Source: Candidatus Poseidoniales archaeon
Lineage (GTDB): Archaea > Thermoplasmatota > Poseidoniia > Poseidoniales > Thalassarchaeaceae
Direction: 5' to 3'
DNA length: 8,334 bases
Assembly (NCBI GenBank): GCA_028821815.1
Contig: JAPKEY010000060.1
Location: 1-8,334 of the forward strand
Under the pieces are notes generated by a model that was not told where the DNA came from, made no database searches, and was given only the letters and a program-made list of their open reading frames with translations. Of this stretch, positions 6,092 through 8,334 are shown piece after piece. The position numbers were made by a program, and so were the translations under genes. Within the stretch, counting starts at the first letter, position 1; each line of letters begins with the position of its first letter.

Positions 6092-8334
6092 ATGAGGGAG
6101 AATGTAGAGGCACAACCACCCATCACAGTTGAGAAACTGAAAATTCGCAAGCCGAAACAGGTTGCTGCCGGAATCCAAGGGGTGGTAAAATCATTCAGAA
6201 TCGGTTTGGCTGAAGCCGGTATTTCCCGAACCATCAAGACGATGAGGACTGTAAATCGATTCGATGGGTATGATTGCCCCGGCTGTGCTTGGCCTGACCC
6301 TGATCACCATCGCTCTGGTTTCGAATTCTGTGAAAATGGTGCCAAAGCATTCGCCACCGAGGCGACTAAGAAGCGCCTAACACCGAAGCGTTTGTCTGCT
6401 AAAACCGTCCAGGAATGGTCACAATTATCCGACATGGAATTGGATAAACTTGGACGGATCACCCACCCAATGGTTCTCCGCAATGGTTCGAATAATTATC
6501 AATCGGTTAGTTGGGATGATGCCTTTTCTATGATTGCAGAGGCCGTTGATGATATCAGCGATCCGAATCAAACAGTTCTCTATACATCAGGGAGGGCATC
6601 CAATGAGGCTGCATTTCTCTGGGGTACACTGGCACGTCAAATTGGCACAAACAATCTCCCTGATTGCAGTAATATGTGCCATGAATCGAGTGGCGTGGGT
6701 TTGTCAGGTTCAATCGGAATCGGTAAGGGAACTGTTCGCCTAGATTGCTTTGATTCAGCTGATTTGGTACTTGTTATCGGCCAAAATCCAGGCACTAATC
6801 ACCCACGTATGCTGTCTGCTTTGGCAAGTACAAAACGAAATGGTGGGTCTGTCATCAGTATCAACCCATTGATGGAAACTGGGTTAAACCGATTCAAACA
6901 CCCACAAGAAGTCATTCGATTGTTGGGGAAAGGAACTCCAATTGCAGATGATCATTTTCCAGTGAGAGTTGGTGGTGACCAAGCCCTCTTGCAAGGAATC
7001 GCAAAGGTGGTTCTAGAGGAAGGTGATTTAGATTGGAAATTTATTGATGAGCAAACTAAAGGGTTTGAAGAGTGGAATACCCATATCTTAGCAACACCAT
7101 GGGATGAGATTGTCACTCAAAGTGGAATCGAACAGGCTCGAATCGAATCACTCGGCAGGGCTGTATCTAAATCTAAGAAACTCATTATTTGCTGGGCAAT
7201 GGGGATTACACAGCATGAAAATGCGGTCGCTACAATTCAGGAAATCGCCAACATATTGCTCGCAGGTGGACATTTTGGAAGGCCAGGCGCGGGTGCGTGC
7301 CCCGTCAGAGGTCACTCTAATGTGCAAGGCGATCGCACCGTAGGTATCAACCACCATCCGTCAATTTCCTTCCTTGATGCATGTGAACGCGAAACTGGAA
7401 TACAGATGCCGCGTAAACCAGGCTATGATTCTGTAGAATTTGTTCGGGCTGCACGGAAAGGGGGGGTCAAACTTTTCATGGCACTAGGGGGAAATATTCT
7501 CTCTGCAATGTCTGATACAGAAGAGGTAGCAAAGGGTTTGCGGGAGATTGATTTGACTGTCCAAATCTCGACAAAATTGAATCGAAGTCATCTTGTCACA
7601 GGTCGGCAAGCCCTGATTTTACCTTGTCTCGGGAGGACTGAAACCGATCCGGCAGGATTTGTCAGTGTTGAGAATTCGATGGGGGTTGTTCACTCATCTA
7701 CAGGGAAACTTCCACCAGCATCACCTGATTTGCTTAGTGAACCTGCGATTATCAGTTATATTGGTGCGAAATGCTTTGGTAATACGCCATTTGATTGGAT
7801 TTCATTCTCAAATAATCACGATGTTACAAGAGATCTCATCGGAGCTGTGATTCCCGGCTTCACCAATTTCAATGCACGAGTCCGAAATAAAGGTGGTTTT
7901 TATTTGCCAAATGGCCCCCGTGATGGACCCACATGGAATACACCTTCTGGCAAAGCAGTCATCCATTCACATACACTACTCGAGCGTTCAATTCCAGATG
8001 ACCGGTATATTTTGATGACGGTGCGTAGTCACGACCAATATAACACAACCATTTACGGAATGGATGATCGCTATCGAGGCATTTACAATTCTCGTCGAAT
8101 TGTGATGATGAATCCGGAGGACATGAATGAGTTGGGTTTGGTATCGATGGATGTGGTTGATTTGACCAGTCATTTTGCAGGCCGGAAGATTCTAGCAGAA
8201 AAGTGGAAAGTTGTCCCATATGATATTCCACGAAAGAATTTGGCGGCTTACTTTCCCGAGGCAAATGTACTGGTGCCTCTTGACTCGGTTGCCAAGGGTA
8301 GTAATACACCAACTTCAAAGTGGGTTGAAGTGAG
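6092..8334 (+). CDS. YdeP/FdhF-like molybdopterin (bis-MGD) oxidoreductase, 3' end cut by the window
   Basis: 747 complete codons are visible without a stop, running off the right edge; E. coli YdeP is about 760 residues, so only a few codons are missing. The match to the YdeP branch of the FdhF family (formate dehydrogenase alpha-like) is strong throughout: 'DCPGCAWPDPDHH' (Cys62, Cys65) with 'FCENGAKA' (Cys80), 'YTSGRASNEAAFLWG', 'PDCSNMCHESSGVGL' where Cys196 takes the place of the Sec/Cys molybdenum ligand of FdhH, 'GQNPGTNHPRML' (230-241), 'GMGITQHENA' (about 369-378), 'CPVRGHSNVQGDRTVG' (from Cys403), 'TKLNRSHL', and in the C-terminal dinucleotide-binding domain 'SHDQYNTTIYGMDDRYRG' (about 647-664). 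Known: the family binds bis-MGD; E. coli YdeP is linked to acid resistance, but its substrate is not established, so formate oxidation should not be assumed. No Tat signal is seen, so it is probably cytosolic. fdhD immediately upstream supplies the sulfuration step. Confidence 0.95.
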   Translation, partial: MRENVEAQPPITVEKLKIRKPKQVAAGIQGVVKSFRIGLAEAGISRTIKTMRTVNRFDGYDCPGCAWPDPDHHRSGFEFCENGAKAFATEATKKRLTPKRLSAKTVQEWSQLSDMELDKLGRITHPMVLRNGSNNYQSVSWDDAFSMIAEAVDDISDPNQTVLYTSGRASNEAAFLWGTLARQIGTNNLPDCSNMCHESSGVGLSGSIGIGKGTVRLDCFDSADLVLVIGQNPGTNHPRMLSALASTKRNGGSVISINPLMETGLNRFKHPQEVIRLLGKGTPIADDHFPVRVGGDQALLQGIAKVVLEEGDLDWKFIDEQTKGFEEWNTHILATPWDEIVTQSGIEQARIESLGRAVSKSKKLIICWAMGITQHENAVATIQEIANILLAGGHFGRPGAGACPVRGHSNVQGDRTVGINHHPSISFLDACERETGIQMPRKPGYDSVEFVRAARKGGVKLFMALGGNILSAMSDTEEVAKGLREIDLTVQISTKLNRSHLVTGRQALILPCLGRTETDPAGFVSVENSMGVVHSSTGKLPPASPDLLSEPAIISYIGAKCFGNTPFDWISFSNNHDVTRDLIGAVIPGFTNFNARVRNKGGFYLPNGPRDGPTWNTPSGKAVIHSHTLLERSIPDDRYILMTVRSHDQYNTTIYGMDDRYRGIYNSRRIVMMNPEDMNELGLVSMDVVDLTSHFAGRKILAEKWKVVPYDIPRKNLAAYFPEANVLVPLDSVAKGSNTPTSKWVEV

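Noticed and set aside
7959..8318. 119-codon open frame on the minus strand
   Set aside because: It lies wholly inside the highly conserved C-terminal domain of the YdeP-like enzyme on the plus strand and has no recognisable domain.
6092..8334. Broken or pseudogene reading of the YdeP-like gene, since no closed frame appears
   Set aside because: Translation from 6092 has no stop or frameshift and keeps every family motif in order; it is simply cut by the window edge.
1..8334. Mobile elements, CRISPR arrays, phage genes or defence systems
   Set aside because: No transposase, integrase, terminal repeats, spaced direct repeats or defence-type domains were seen. A YspA-type SLOG gene can occur on phages or plasmids, but here it is tied to fdhD and flanked by ordinary cellular genes.

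Overview
The window is gene-dense and looks like ordinary chromosomal DNA of a free-living prokaryote. It has a mid-range base composition, short intergenic gaps, few Shine-Dalgarno motifs, and one plausible archaeal-type TATA box placed for a leaderless transcript. A very large zinc-ribbon plus TPR protein with acidic linkers, a HEAT-repeat protein and a secreted PLC-like phosphodiesterase would fit a marine planktonic archaeon such as the Poseidoniales (Marine Group II). This assignment is an inference from style and gene content only, with moderate confidence; no rRNA or other marker gene is present.

Layout: (1) 32-838, plus strand, a HEAT-repeat protein whose frame is open to the left edge. 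(2) Two minus-strand genes read towards it: an NADPH-dependent FMN reductase-like flavodoxin-fold protein (2291-1788) and, 14 nt downstream, a PI-PLC-X-like phosphodiesterase with an N-terminal membrane anchor (1773-790). Its 3' end overlaps the HEAT gene tail-to-tail by 49 nt. (3) A 120-nt divergent intergenic region (2292-2411) is packed with inverted repeats that can be drawn as a cloverleaf. (4) Four plus-strand genes follow: a 775-residue zinc-ribbon/TPR scaffold protein (2412-4739), a SLOG-superfamily (YspA/DUF2493-like) nucleotide-binding protein (4809-5258), the sulfurtransferase FdhD (5278-6072), and a YdeP/FdhF-like bis-MGD molybdopterin oxidoreductase (6092 to the right edge). The last is cut only a few codons before its expected end.

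The clearest functional unit is the SLOG-fdhD-ydeP-like cluster. FdhD transfers sulfur to the molybdenum cofactor of FdhF-type enzymes, and the next gene encodes such an enzyme with Cys at the molybdenum-ligand position. The SLOG protein sits 19 nt upstream of fdhD. Because some SLOG-fold proteins (the putative molybdenum/Moco carriers) bind molybdenum cofactor, a role in cofactor handling is a reasonable but untested hypothesis. The most unexplained piece of DNA is the structured inverted-repeat cluster at 2330-2394. No mobile elements, CRISPR arrays, tRNAs or rRNAs were seen.
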